A DNA stretch of 64,000 bases. It comes from Actinospica robiniae DSM 44927. Lineage in GTDB: Bacteria; Actinomycetota; Actinomycetes; Streptomycetales; Catenulisporaceae. A program made the position numbers and the translations under genes. The first letter of the stretch is position 1, and the number at the start of each line of letters is the position of its first letter. The DNA is taken from assembly GCF_000504285.1 (NCBI RefSeq), contig NZ_KI632511.1:4337372-4401371 (forward strand), read 5' to 3'. The notes under the pieces were generated by a model. The model was not told the origin of the DNA and did not search any database. It saw only the letters and a list, made by a program, of their open reading frames with translations. Positions 26,829-34,643 of the stretch are shown one piece after another.

Positions 26829-27379
26829 TCATCCCCCGCCCTCGGCGTAGAGGTAGACGACCGGGTCGCCCGCGGCCTGGTCGATGGTGACGGTGCCACC
26901 GCCGGTGTCCTGGTCGTTCGCAACGCTGTAGGCATAGACCGCGTATCTGCTTGAGTCATCGAACTGCCACGGGACCAGTTCCCCGCCGTACTCCGTGTTC
27001 CACAGCGCCTCGGCGCCCTTGTCTTGCTTGGTGGCGTGGAGTTTCTCCAGGAACTCGGCGACCTCGGCCGGGGAGTCGGCGAAGCGCAAAAGAATGCGTC
27101 GCCGCCGTTAAAGGCTCCCGGATCGATGTAGAAACGCACACCCTGAGCGTCGGTGGGCATCGGGAGTCGATACCAGGACAACCCCTGGTCGAAAGTCGTG
27201 ACCCCGGGCCCGGGCTGCATGAGCGAGCACCCCTGCTGCTCGTACGCTCGCGGATCGACGGGAAAGGGGCACAGCCCGAGGGCGCGCGGCAGATAGGTCC
27301 AGGCGGCCCAGACCACCAGGACCACAGCGACGACACAGGCCGACAGCACGGTTATCAGGCGTCTACGACGTGAGGCCAT
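26829..27379 (-). pseudogene. Frameshifted membrane-anchored protein gene, unknown function
   Basis: The minus-strand frame starts MASRRRRLITVLSACVVAVVLVVWAAW (basic stretch plus one membrane helix) and continues through CPFPVDPRAYEQQGCSLMQPG, GLSWYRLPMPTDAQGVRFYIDPGAFNGGDAFF. At about 27,090-27,100 the sense moves to another frame: LRFADSPAEVAEFLEKLHATKQDKGAEALWNTEYGGELVPWQFDDSSRYAVYAYSV...YLYAEGGG, stop at 26829. The join is at TTCTTTTGC, so one T gained or lost explains it. Together the parts would give about 180 residues: N-in anchor, extracellular domain. It lies between two transposase remnants. It could be a real pseudogene or a sequencing error. Confidence 0.6.
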
Positions 27380-27414
27380 CACTTCGGAGGAGACGTAGTC
27401 GACGTGTGTACGGT

Positions 27415-27824
27415 TGCTGTCAATCACACGGCAGCTTGGCGAGCGCGATGTGCCGGCTGCGATGCTGGAGGTCGATGCAGCGCTGGTCATCGAGCACGCC
27501 GGGATCTCGCTGATCACGGACAAAGGCTCGCCGGGCGCACCTTCGAGCGCGACCTGGCCGAGCACGGTGACACACTGCTGCGCCCCTCCGCAAGCGCGAG
27601 CGCGACCGCGGCGGCGAACCGCTACTCCAAGAAGGTGCGCCAACTGTTCGAGTCGGTCAACGACACTCTCAAAGGCCCGCTCGATCTCGAACGCCATGGT
27701 GGCCAGAGCGTCGAGGACGTCGCCATCCGCGTCGCCCAACGCGTGCTGGCCCTGGCCGCTGCGATCTGGCACGACTTCCACACCCGCAGACCGCCAGCCG
27801 ATCACTCACCGCCTACGACCGTTA
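27415..27824 (+). pseudogene. Decayed IS982-family transposase
   Basis: Three frames must be joined. One reads LGERDVPAAMLEVDAALVIEHAGISLITDKG. The next reads RTFERDLAEHGDTLLRPSASAS...NRYSKKVRQLFESVNDTLKGPLDLERHGGQSVEDVAIRVAQRVLALAAAIWHDFHTR. The last reads RSLTAYDR and stops at 27824. These align in order with residues about 190-299 of the intact transposase at 62.7-63.6 kb (DKGFRSKPFEAELLDQG..., VESVIDTLKGQLGIEH, RVVQRILALNAAVWHNWST, RSLIAYDH). The N-terminal two thirds are gone. No terminal repeat was found. Confidence 0.75.
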
Positions 27825-27991
27825 GGAACAGGTCGTCTACGTCATCCGTCTGCGCCAGACGTCGTCATCCCCGACTACGCCCAGACGACGAGAGCCCCAC
27901 TTCAAGGCAGGATCCTGCGCCACCATCCCGTGCCACTCGCCCGTCGCTGGTACCGCATCAAGCTGAGCTCGCCCGCCGGAGCAGGTCGCGT

Positions 27992-28018
27992 TGGCACTCT
28001 TGACACGAGAGTGCCAAC
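27992..28018. promoter_or_regulatory. CIRCE-type operator 1 (HrcA site)
   Basis: TTGGCACTC-N9-GAGTGCCAA: perfect 9-base arms with exactly the 9-base spacer of CIRCE (consensus TTAGCACTC-N9-GAGTGCTAA; one symmetrical base pair differs). The spacer begins with TTGACA (28001-28006), a probable -35 box for the MFS gene. Confidence 0.8.
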
Positions 28019-28028
28019 TCTGATGTCG

Positions 28029-28055
28029 TTGGCACTCTCAATGGGAGAGTGCCAA
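28029..28055. promoter_or_regulatory. CIRCE-type operator 2 (HrcA site)
   Basis: A second TTGGCACTC-N9-GAGTGCCAA with identical arms and a different spacer, starting 37 bases after the first. It ends 16 bases before the MFS start codon and should overlap the transcription start. Confidence 0.8.
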
Positions 28056-28071
28056 CCGTGAGGAGTCCGGG

Positions 28072-29277
28072 ATGGCGTCACTGGCGCTGGGCGCACCGTA
28101 TAGGCGGCTATGGTCGGCCACGCTGCTATCCAACCTGGGCGACGGAGTCCGCTCAGCGGCATTTCCGCTCCTAGCGGCGAGCTTGACCCACGACCCGATA
28201 TCGATCTCCGCTATGGCCGTCGCCGCTCAGCTTCCCGGCATCCTCCTGGCGTTGCCGGCCGGATCGCTGGCCGACCGCTTCGAGCGTCGCCGCCTAGTTA
28301 TCGCGGCCGACGCCATCCGGCTCGCCTTCCTGCTGGGACTCATCGGCCTTATCGCCTCCGGCTGGGCGACGATGAGCGTCTTGTACGTCGTCGTATTCGT
28401 CTCCGGTGCCACCGACGTAGTCCGCGCCACCGCCGCCAGCACCCTGGTGCCGTCCATCGTGCCGCTCGAGCATTTGGACCGCGCCAACGGCCGACTGGTC
28501 ACCGCCGAGATCGCCGGCAACGAGTTCATCGGACCACCGCTGGGCGGCTTCCTGTTCGGCATCGCACTGGTACTGCCGTTCGCCATCAACGGTGGAACGC
28601 TGGCAATCGCAGTCGCCCTCGTCGCCTGCATCCCCGCGCTCCTTCAAACCCCCGAACAGGCAGCCGCGGCCACAGCCGGATCCCCCCAAGAACCGACCGG
28701 CGGCGGCCTGCAGTGGCTACGCAGACACCGCGACTTCTGGCCGGTCCCCGCGACCAGCGCCGCGCTGGCCATGACCGACAGCGCCTGGTTCACCCTTCTC
28801 GTGCTCTACGTCCAACAGGTCTTGCATCTCAGCGCCGCCTGGTACGGAATACTCCTCGGCGTAGGAGCCGTCGGCGGCCTCAGCGGCGGATTCTTCGCCG
28901 CCGCCCTCACGCGGCGCATCGGACCGAGAATCACCACGATGGCCTGCCTGGGACTGGCCGCGGCCGGCCAACTGGCTCTGGCCACCACGAGCTCTGTGAT
29001 CCTCACAGCCGCCGTCCTGGCCACCAGCAGCATGGCCTTCGCCATCTGGAACGTGCAGGCGCGAACGACCATCCAACGCACCGTGCCCACGCATCTGCTG
29101 GGGCGAGTGATCAGCATCAACCGCGCCGTCATCACCGCGGCCTCCCTCGCCGGAGCCGGCCTCGGCGGCATCACCGCGAGCCGCCTCGGACTCCACGCCC
29201 CGTTCCTCCTCGGAGTACCGGTCTTGATCGTCGCCGGCGCTCTCATCGCCACAAGCCGTACGACCTCCGCCAACTAA
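28072..29277 (+). CDS. MFS exporter (drug/siderophore efflux type)
   Basis: 401 residues with about twelve membrane helices; ATG preceded by GAGGAG. Features are RLWSATLLSNLGDGVRSAAFPLLAASLT, the loop 2-3 motif GSLADRFERRRLVIAAD, GNEFIGPPLGGFLFG in helix 5 (antiporter-like motif) and, after a central cytoplasmic loop (PEQAAAATAGSPQEPTGGG), FWPVPATSAALAMTDSAWFTLLVLYVQQVL and RTTIQRTVPTHLLGRVISINRAVI. This is the enterobactin-exporter/MFS_3-like group. Two tandem CIRCE-type operators in its promoter suggest control by HrcA, that is, induction by protein-folding stress, which is unusual for an efflux gene. Confidence 0.9.
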   Translation: MASLALGAPYRRLWSATLLSNLGDGVRSAAFPLLAASLTHDPISISAMAVAAQLPGILLALPAGSLADRFERRRLVIAADAIRLAFLLGLIGLIASGWATMSVLYVVVFVSGATDVVRATAASTLVPSIVPLEHLDRANGRLVTAEIAGNEFIGPPLGGFLFGIALVLPFAINGGTLAIAVALVACIPALLQTPEQAAAATAGSPQEPTGGGLQWLRRHRDFWPVPATSAALAMTDSAWFTLLVLYVQQVLHLSAAWYGILLGVGAVGGLSGGFFAAALTRRIGPRITTMACLGLAAAGQLALATTSSVILTAAVLATSSMAFAIWNVQARTTIQRTVPTHLLGRVISINRAVITAASLAGAGLGGITASRLGLHAPFLLGVPVLIVAGALIATSRTTSAN

Positions 29278-29390
29278 GTCATATAAGCCCTCTTTCCCCA
29301 ATCAACCCGATTCCACATCTTTTGTCACCAGCACCACCTACAATTGAAGTACACGGTCGAACATGGACCAAAGGAGCCCGGGGAGGGGCA

Positions 29391-30641
29391 ATGGGGATGG
29401 CAGAGGCGTCACAGAACACAGATCTAGCCGCATTCGTGAGGCTACGGCGAGAGATGGACGAGCTCGCCGAGCGGATGCTGGAACGGGCCCAGGCAGCCGA
29501 AGCGAAGGACGGCAAGGCCGCAGAACAGATGCTGGCCGAGACCGCCGAGATCGGCCGGACAAGCCAGGCGTATCAGGGCCGGATGCTCACGATGCTCGCC
29601 CAGATCCAGCGCGTCGGCGCGGTCCCCGGCGGCCTCGACACCTGGATCGCCACCCACCTCGACGTCACCCGCGGCACCGCGATCGGCATCGCCCGCCAAG
29701 CCAAAACCCTCGGCACAATGCCGCAACTCGCCGCACCCCTCGCCTCCGGCACACTCGGCCCCGCCACCATCAACGCCCTCACCCGAACCGCCCGCGCAAC
29801 CCGCCACGAAGACCAACCCACCCGACTCCACGCCATGACCCAAACCCTCACCGTCGCCCGAACCAGCGGCCCAGACGCAGCCAAACGCCACGTCCGCATC
29901 CTCGAAGAAACCCTCACCCCCGGCCGCGCTGAGCAGGACCTCGCCATGGCACGCGCACGCAGCTACCTCCGCCTGACCCCCACCGACTCCGGCATGTGCC
30001 GCATCGAAGGCCTCCTCGACCCCGAACGCGCCACCATCCTGCGAGCCACCATCGACCAGACCGTCTCCGCATTCCTCCGCGCCCGCCAATACGACCACAC
30101 CGCCCTCGCCCCCGACGACATCGTCACCACCGAACAACTCCAAGCCGAAGCCCTCACCCGCCTCGCCCAGACCTACACCACCACCAGCCCCGCCACCCGC
30201 GACCACATCCCCTTCACCTCACAAACCCTCTACTACACCCCCCTCAACCCCACCACCGACGCCGGCCTCACTGAAACCGTCTACGGCGACCTCCTACCCC
30301 GCACGATCCTGCCCCCGCCGGGAACGCCCGGCACCCACCTCATCGAATACGACGAAGACGGCCAACCCGTCCGCCTCGACGGACAACCACTCGACCACAA
30401 CCCCGAAGCCCGCCTCGCCGACCCCGCCCAACGCACCGCACTCGCCTGGCGCGACCGCACCTGCACCCACCCCGGCTGCCACCGACCCCCCACCTACGCC
30501 CTCCACGCCCACCACCGCACCCCCCACAGCCTCCGAGGACCCACCACCCTCCGCAACCTCACCCTCCTGTGCGCCGCCCACCACACCCTCACCCACCTCA
30601 ACCAGAAAACAACACCCCAGCCACCCAACACAACACCATGA
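29391..30641 (+). CDS. DUF222 / HNH endonuclease domain protein (13E12-repeat type)
   Basis: 416 residues from ATG 29391, just after a purine run (GGGGAGGGGCA). The frame is open far upstream, but that part is antisense or out of frame to the MFS gene. N-terminal DUF222 domain (LRREMDELAERMLERAQAAEAK..., GGLDTWIATHLDVTRGTAIGIARQAKTLG...ARATRHEDQ...RIEGLLDPERATILRATIDQ). C-terminal HNH motif: RDRTCTHPGCHRPPTYALHAHHRTPHSLRGPTTLRNLTLLCAAHHTLTH, with the Cys pair and His-His-Asn-His core. The role of this abundant actinobacterial family is unknown; nuclease activity is presumed from HNH. Codon use is extremely C-rich (ACC, CAC, CTC). A -10-like TACAAT lies at 29339. Confidence 0.9.
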   Translation: MGMAEASQNTDLAAFVRLRREMDELAERMLERAQAAEAKDGKAAEQMLAETAEIGRTSQAYQGRMLTMLAQIQRVGAVPGGLDTWIATHLDVTRGTAIGIARQAKTLGTMPQLAAPLASGTLGPATINALTRTARATRHEDQPTRLHAMTQTLTVARTSGPDAAKRHVRILEETLTPGRAEQDLAMARARSYLRLTPTDSGMCRIEGLLDPERATILRATIDQTVSAFLRARQYDHTALAPDDIVTTEQLQAEALTRLAQTYTTTSPATRDHIPFTSQTLYYTPLNPTTDAGLTETVYGDLLPRTILPPPGTPGTHLIEYDEDGQPVRLDGQPLDHNPEARLADPAQRTALAWRDRTCTHPGCHRPPTYALHAHHRTPHSLRGPTTLRNLTLLCAAHHTLTHLNQKTTPQPPNTTP

Positions 30642-30752
30642 CAAGCCACACGCCAGAACTCCGCCCCCAACTCCACCGCCCAACCCACCGAATACCAACC
30701 ACCCCCAACACCGCACCGACGCGCAGCCGCGCACCGCTCCCCCGAGGTGGGA

Positions 30753-30807
30753 CTCTCTCGTCGTCGGGCATGCGCAGCACGATCAGTGTTCCGGCGGGGG
30801 CGCAACC
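30753..30807 (+). repeat. Left inverted repeat of the IS3 element with outer extension
   Basis: CTCTCTCGTCGTCGG, 14 unmatched bases, then the 26-base terminal repeat. The same two blocks occur inverted at 32372-32425 with 13 unmatched bases between them. Confidence 0.65.
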
Positions 30808-30881
30808 GGCGAAAACCCAAACCACGCGCCAGCCGGCGAAAACCACCACCGGTTGAGCTTCCCTAGAGTTTTCCGTGTGAT

Positions 30882-31910
30882 CTAGCCCGTTGATCTGGTG
30901 TTTTCTTGTTGTGGCCGGGTTCGCCCGGATGGGGGTACCCGTTTGGCGGTGGGTGTGGGTCGCTGTCCGGGCAGTTGCCGGGCCTGCGGGCCGGCCGGTA
31001 GTGCCGGGCTTTTCGCGCGCTCGGTGCGGCGGTGGCGGCGACGGGTCGCATCGCGCGCCAGTCGCTCGAGGTCGGCCGCGGTCAACTCGCCAGCGTCGTG
31101 GGCGGCTTCGTACTCGTCCGGGGATCGGTAGCCGAGATTGCGCTGGATCCTTCGCGGGTTGTAGAACCCGTCGAGGTATTCGAACAGGGCCTGGTTCGCC
31201 TCGGCCCGGGTGGCGAACTCCCGGCGGCGCACGCACTCGGTCTTGAGCGTGGACCACATGTTCTCGGCCAGGGCGTTGTCGTAGGAGTCCCCGACCGTGC
31301 CCATGGACGCGGTGATCCCGGCCCGCACCAGCCGCGTGCTCAGCTTGATCGAGGTGTACTGCGACCCGTGGTCCGCGTGGTGCACGAGGCTGCCGTCGGC
31401 AGGCGGGCGCCTGGAGCGCAGCGCGTACTCGAGGACCGCGCACACCAGGTCCGCGTCCGCGACATCGCTGCTCTCCCACGCGATGACCTTGCGGGAGAAC
31501 GCGTCGCGGATCGAGGCGAGCCACAACGGCCCCTCACCGGTGGCGATCACGGTCAGGTCGGTGACCCACAAACGGTTCGGTCCCACCGCGGTGAAGCGCC
31601 GGTTGACCGCGTCCGCGGGCCGGGGATCATCCGGGTCCGGGATCGTGGTGCGCACCTTGCGCGCCGGGCTCACCCCGACGATGCCGTTCTCGCGCATCAG
31701 CCGCTCGACCCGCTTGCGCGAGACCGCCTCGCCCTCGCGCCGCAGCACCGCGTGCACCCGCGGGGAGCCGTACACCCCGCCCGAGTCGGCGTGGACCTCG
31801 CGGATGCGCGCGAGCAACTCGGCATCACGCACCTGCCGCGCGCACGGCGCCACAGCCCGCCGGCGCCAGTCGCCGAAGGTGGACGGGGCTATCGCCAACT
31901 CCCGGAGCAC
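30882..31910 (-). CDS. IS3-family transposase OrfB (DDE integrase domain)
   Basis: 342 residues from a GTG; the frame stays open to about 31,985 (DRPALLRFLEENQAAFGVEPV), so the active form is probably an OrfAB fusion made by -1 frameshifting. HTH_21 helix-turn-helix region: GGVYGSPRVHAVLRREGEAVSRKRVERLMRENGIVG. The rve core has the DDE triad in WVTDLTVI, VHHADHGSQYTS and NALAENMWSTLKTE, and ends NPRRIQRNLGYRSPDEYEA. The tail after about residue 270 is long, basic and Pro-rich. All catalytic residues are present, so the element may be active. Confidence 0.92.
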   Translation of the reverse strand: MLRELAIAPSTFGDWRRRAVAPCARQVRDAELLARIREVHADSGGVYGSPRVHAVLRREGEAVSRKRVERLMRENGIVGVSPARKVRTTIPDPDDPRPADAVNRRFTAVGPNRLWVTDLTVIATGEGPLWLASIRDAFSRKVIAWESSDVADADLVCAVLEYALRSRRPPADGSLVHHADHGSQYTSIKLSTRLVRAGITASMGTVGDSYDNALAENMWSTLKTECVRRREFATRAEANQALFEYLDGFYNPRRIQRNLGYRSPDEYEAAHDAGELTAADLERLARDATRRRHRRTERAKSPALPAGPQARQLPGQRPTPTAKRVPPSGRTRPQQENTRSTG

Positions 31911-31951
31911 GGGCTCGACCCCGAACGCCGCCTGGTTCTCCTCGAGGAACC

Positions 31952-32302
31952 TCAGCAGCGCCGGCCGGTCTGGTCGAGCTGGACCGCGAAATACGCGCTC
32001 GCCGCCCGCAGGATCTCATTCGCCCGCCGCAGCTCCATCACCTCCTTGCGCAGCCCCGCCAGCTCCGCCTCCACCTGCGCCGGAAGCTCCGGCACATCCA
32101 CGAGCGCGCCGCGGCGAGCACCACCCCGGCCCGGACCCGAGCACCGGGCCTCCTCGTCCTTACGGATCCACTCACGCAGCGCCTCCGGATGCACACCGAG
32201 CTGACGGGCCATCGCCCGCACCACCGGCTTCTCCTCCGCCGCCCGATACATCGCCACCGCCCGCTCCCGCAACTCCGGCGGATACTTCCTCTGACCAGCC
32301 AT
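31952..32302 (-). CDS. IS3-family transposase OrfA
   Basis: 116 residues from MAGQRKYPPELRERAVAMYRAAEEK; GGGAG lies eight bases upstream, so this ATG is preferred to one at 32356. The N-terminal helix-turn-helix (VRAMARQLGVHPEALREWIRKDE) binds the element ends. The C-terminal leucine-zipper-like coiled coil (LPAQVEAELAGLRKEVMELRRANEILRAASAYFA) is where OrfA and OrfAB pair. It ends FAVQLDQTGRRC; a -1 slip near the end joins the orfB frame (DRPALLRF). Confidence 0.9.
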   Translation of the reverse strand: MAGQRKYPPELRERAVAMYRAAEEKPVVRAMARQLGVHPEALREWIRKDEEARCSGPGRGGARRGALVDVPELPAQVEAELAGLRKEVMELRRANEILRAASAYFAVQLDQTGRRC

Positions 32303-32371
32303 CAGACCGACTCCCTTCACCTCATCCATCACGCCACGGGTCCGATCAACCGGCAACCCGGGGGACGCTCA

Positions 32372-32425
32372 GGTTGCGCCCCCGCCGGAACACTGATAGC
32401 CCCCAGGTGACCGACGACGAGAGAG
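32372..32425 (-). repeat. Right inverted repeat of the IS3 element with outer extension
   Basis: The reverse complement shows the CTCTCTCGTCGTCGG block, 13 unmatched bases, then the 26-base repeat, mirroring the left end. Confidence 0.65.
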
Positions 32426-32889
32426 ATCCACCGAACCCCACCACCACCCAACCCCCAGCAAACCCCAGCCCAACCGGAACCCTCTCAGAGGAGGGCCTGC
32501 CGGAGGCGCCTTTGATCTCCCACCTCCACCCCCGGCCCGTCTCGCCGCCGAACACCCTCCAGCCCGCTGCAAGCCAACCGCGCAATACCCCAGCCCCGAA
32601 GGGACCGCTTCCGATAACGACAAGCCACCCCTGACACCCAGCACCAAAAGTCGCCGTACCGGCAGCAGCATCCACCGGACCTTCGACAGCGCCACGTCCA
32701 CCGACACCGACACCGACACCTGAGCCCGAGCCCGAGCTACAGCGCGGAGAGAAGTACAAGGATCCTCAGCCCCAGACGCGGCCGAGCCATCGGGGCCTAT
32801 TGCCACTACCTACCTGTCTGCTGTCGACCGACTCCTATGCCAGGCACTGACCTGGACCTCACCGCGAGCAGCCGATTGGCGGATCGGCG
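32398..32889. other. 492-base non-coding stretch
   Basis: No supported gene. The first 250 bases are C- and A-rich (CACCACCACCCAACCCCCAG), like the DUF222 gene's tail and 3' flank, and may be a remnant of a similar locus cut by the IS3 element. The remainder shows only short chance frames on both strands. Confidence 0.4.
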
Positions 32890-34164
32890 TCAAACCGAGA
32901 ACCCGCAGCAGTCCAGCGCGAGCTCGCAGAACATTGCTTCGGCCCATGAGAACCATTGCCGGGTCCAAGTCTGCGGTCGATCCATGTGGAAGGACTCGTG
33001 GATACGATCGGTGCCGCCGCGGGTGTCCAGCAGAGTCGCAATTGCCTCGTGCTTCACAGCCTCGTTGGGATCCGTCAACGCGGCGACGGCTAGCGCAATC
33101 GGCCACACGTGGTGCTTCGGCGTGTGTGGGCTGCCGACCCCTGCGGCGGCGGTGCCGCTGTAGTACGTGGGGTTGCGCGGGCTGAGGACGAAGGCGCGCG
33201 TCGCCTGGTAGAGCGGGTCGTCAATGCCGCAGTACCCGAGACGCGGCAATGAGAGCAGGCTCGGGACGTTGGCATCGTCCATCTCGAGCACTCCACCGAG
33301 ACCGTCTACTTCGTACGCCCACCGCGAGCCGGTGGTCACGTCGGAGACGATGGCGTGTTCGCGCAGTCCCTTCTCGATCCCATCGCGCAAGCGTCCGGCC
33401 CGCTCGATCAGTGTGGAGTCGACGGAAGGGGGCGGCGGTGCGGCTTTGGCGATCTCCGGTAGGCACCCGAGCACCGCGGACGCGAACATGTTGCCGGCCA
33501 CGTTGTAGCCGTAAACGCAGGCGTCGTCGCTCGGGCGGAAGCCGCTCCACGTCAGGCCGGTGACGGCGACAGGCGCGCCGAGGCCGGCATGAGCCAAGGT
33601 GCCGGAGGCTCGGGCGAAGCGGCGCTGGAACCGATATGGCGAGCGGTGCTGATGGTCCTGCTCGGTCTCCCAGACCTCGATGACGCGGCCGACCGCGTAC
33701 CAGTACAGGTGGTCGAAGACGTCAGTACGGCCGGTGTGTCGCCAGAAGCGCTCGGCTAGGTGGAGCGGATAGCAGAGCGAGTCGACTTCGTATTTACGCT
33801 CCCAGATATACGGACTCATCACTGTGCGGTCGTGCTGATGACCGCCGCCATCCGCACCGGCGTTGAACGCGTTGGCGTACGGGTCGAGCGTGATGCACGT
33901 CAGCTGGCGGCGCAGCACTCCGGCGGCGAAGTCACCCGCGCCCGGGCAGTACTCGCCGAGTCGCAGTAGCGGCAGCACCTGGGCCGATGAGTCGCGCAGC
34001 CACATCGCCGGGATGTCGCCGGTGACGAGGAAGACCGTGCCGTCGCGCAGCCGCCGAGCCGCACGGTTCATCGTCTCGGTGACGAACCGGGTGACCAGAT
34101 CAGCGGCCGGAACGCCGAGGACCGCCGCCACCAGTTCGTGCAACGGAGCGAGGTCGGCGGACAT
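32890..34164 (-). CDS. GH125 exo-alpha-1,6-mannosidase, cytoplasmic
   Basis: 424 residues from MSADLAPLHELV. The longer frame to 34302 adds a non-conserved Arg-rich stretch. The (alpha/alpha)6 barrel signatures of GH125 are clear: TFL-like VFLVTGDIPAMWLRDSSAQV, DPYANAFN, ERKYEVDSLCYPLHLAERFWRHTG, TGLTWSGFRPSDDACVYGYNVAGNMFA, EVDGLGGVLEMDDANVPSLLSLPRLGY, TYYSGTAAAGVGSPHTPKHHVWPIALAVAAL and the C-terminal GGTDRIHESFHMDRPQTWTRQWFSWAEAMFCEL. GH125 enzymes release alpha-1,6-linked mannose without metal. No signal peptide, so the substrate is imported. There is no clear ribosome site; TATATT seven bases upstream suggests a leaderless message. Confidence 0.92.
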   Translation of the reverse strand: MSADLAPLHELVAAVLGVPAADLVTRFVTETMNRAARRLRDGTVFLVTGDIPAMWLRDSSAQVLPLLRLGEYCPGAGDFAAGVLRRQLTCITLDPYANAFNAGADGGGHQHDRTVMSPYIWERKYEVDSLCYPLHLAERFWRHTGRTDVFDHLYWYAVGRVIEVWETEQDHQHRSPYRFQRRFARASGTLAHAGLGAPVAVTGLTWSGFRPSDDACVYGYNVAGNMFASAVLGCLPEIAKAAPPPPSVDSTLIERAGRLRDGIEKGLREHAIVSDVTTGSRWAYEVDGLGGVLEMDDANVPSLLSLPRLGYCGIDDPLYQATRAFVLSPRNPTYYSGTAAAGVGSPHTPKHHVWPIALAVAALTDPNEAVKHEAIATLLDTRGGTDRIHESFHMDRPQTWTRQWFSWAEAMFCELALDCCGFSV

Positions 34165-34380
34165 AAGCGGCAATATAGTGCCGATCCTCTCCGCATGCAC
34201 CGTGACACACGACCGGTCAGAGGAACGGCGTCGTGCGCTCCAGCACGCACCAGAACGTGCGGGCCGGGCTCGGGTTCCAGGGAAGCGAGGAGCAGCCAGC
34301 ATTGGGCCGGTAAGCCGGAACCGGCCCTGACCGATCGAGAGGAGCAGCCAGGGCCGGCCGAGAACATAGGGCGGAACGGA

Positions 34381-34420
34381 CGCGGCGCGGCGCGGCGCGG
34401 CGCGGCGGGGCGCGGCGGGG
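34381..34420. repeat. 5-base tandem repeat (CGCGG)8
   Basis: Eight consecutive units of CGCGG (two read CGGGG). It is part of a 250-base low-complexity block between the ABC ATPase stop and the GH125 start. Confidence 0.85.
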
Positions 34421-34431
34421 GCGAGCGCGAC

Positions 34432-34484
34432 GCAGCCGCAACCGCAACCGCAACGGCAGCCGCAGCCGCAGCCGCAGCCGCAGC
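34432..34484. repeat. 6-base tandem repeat CCGCAA / CCGCAG
   Basis: About nine hexamer units; the early ones read CCGCAA and the later ones CCGCAG. It lies directly after the CGCGG array. Confidence 0.85.
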
Positions 34485-34539
34485 GCGGAACGGTGCAGAA
34501 CGGTGCGAGGGCAGCGCAGCACGGAAACTGCGAGCGCAG

Positions 34540-34632
34540 CGCGGCCCGGAACCGTGCGAGCGCGACGCGGCCCGCCCGCGGAGCGGTGCGAGCGCGACGC
34601 CAGCGCGGCCCGGAACCGTGCGAGCGCGACGC
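34540..34632. repeat. Three copies of a 32-base tandem repeat
   Basis: GTGCGAGCGCGACGC recurs at 34554, 34586 and 34618, exactly 32 bases apart, mostly preceded by GCGCGGCCCGGAACC. The last copy ends 12 bases from the ATPase stop codon. Shorter, diverged pieces (GGAACGGTGCGAG) continue to 34490. Confidence 0.85.
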
Positions 34633-34643
34633 CAGCGCGCGGC

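Larger units (their letters stand above)
30782..32397 (-). mobile_element. IS3-family insertion sequence
   Basis: About 1.6 kb bounded by a 25-26 base inverted repeat, ATCAGTGTTCCGGCGGGG then GCGCAACC (left 30782-30807, right 32372-32397 complement). It contains orfA and orfB in the typical overlapping, frameshifted arrangement on the minus strand. A second inverted match lies outside both ends (CTCTCTCGTCGTCGG at 30753-30767 and its complement at 32411-32425), so the true ends may be further out. No convincing target duplication was seen. The left flank is the DUF222 gene's downstream region, the right flank non-coding. Confidence 0.85.

Noticed and set aside
26690-27805. Single 371-codon minus-strand frame
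   Set aside because: It joins unrelated pieces: an upstream antisense stretch, the first half of the membrane protein, out-of-frame sequence and a transposase scrap. The coding evidence supports a frameshifted gene plus a remnant instead.
28110-29390. Upstream extension of the DUF222-HNH frame
   Set aside because: The open frame overlaps the whole MFS gene in another phase and gives an Arg/Pro-rich sequence; the ATG at 29391 has a proper upstream purine run.
32346-32759. 137-codon minus-strand frame beside the IS3 element
   Set aside because: It spans the IS end and C-rich non-coding DNA; Gly/Val/Arg-rich without family resemblance or ribosome site.
34381-34632. CRISPR-like array
   Set aside because: The repeats are contiguous with units of 5, 6 and 32 bases, there are no unique spacers, and no cas genes are present.
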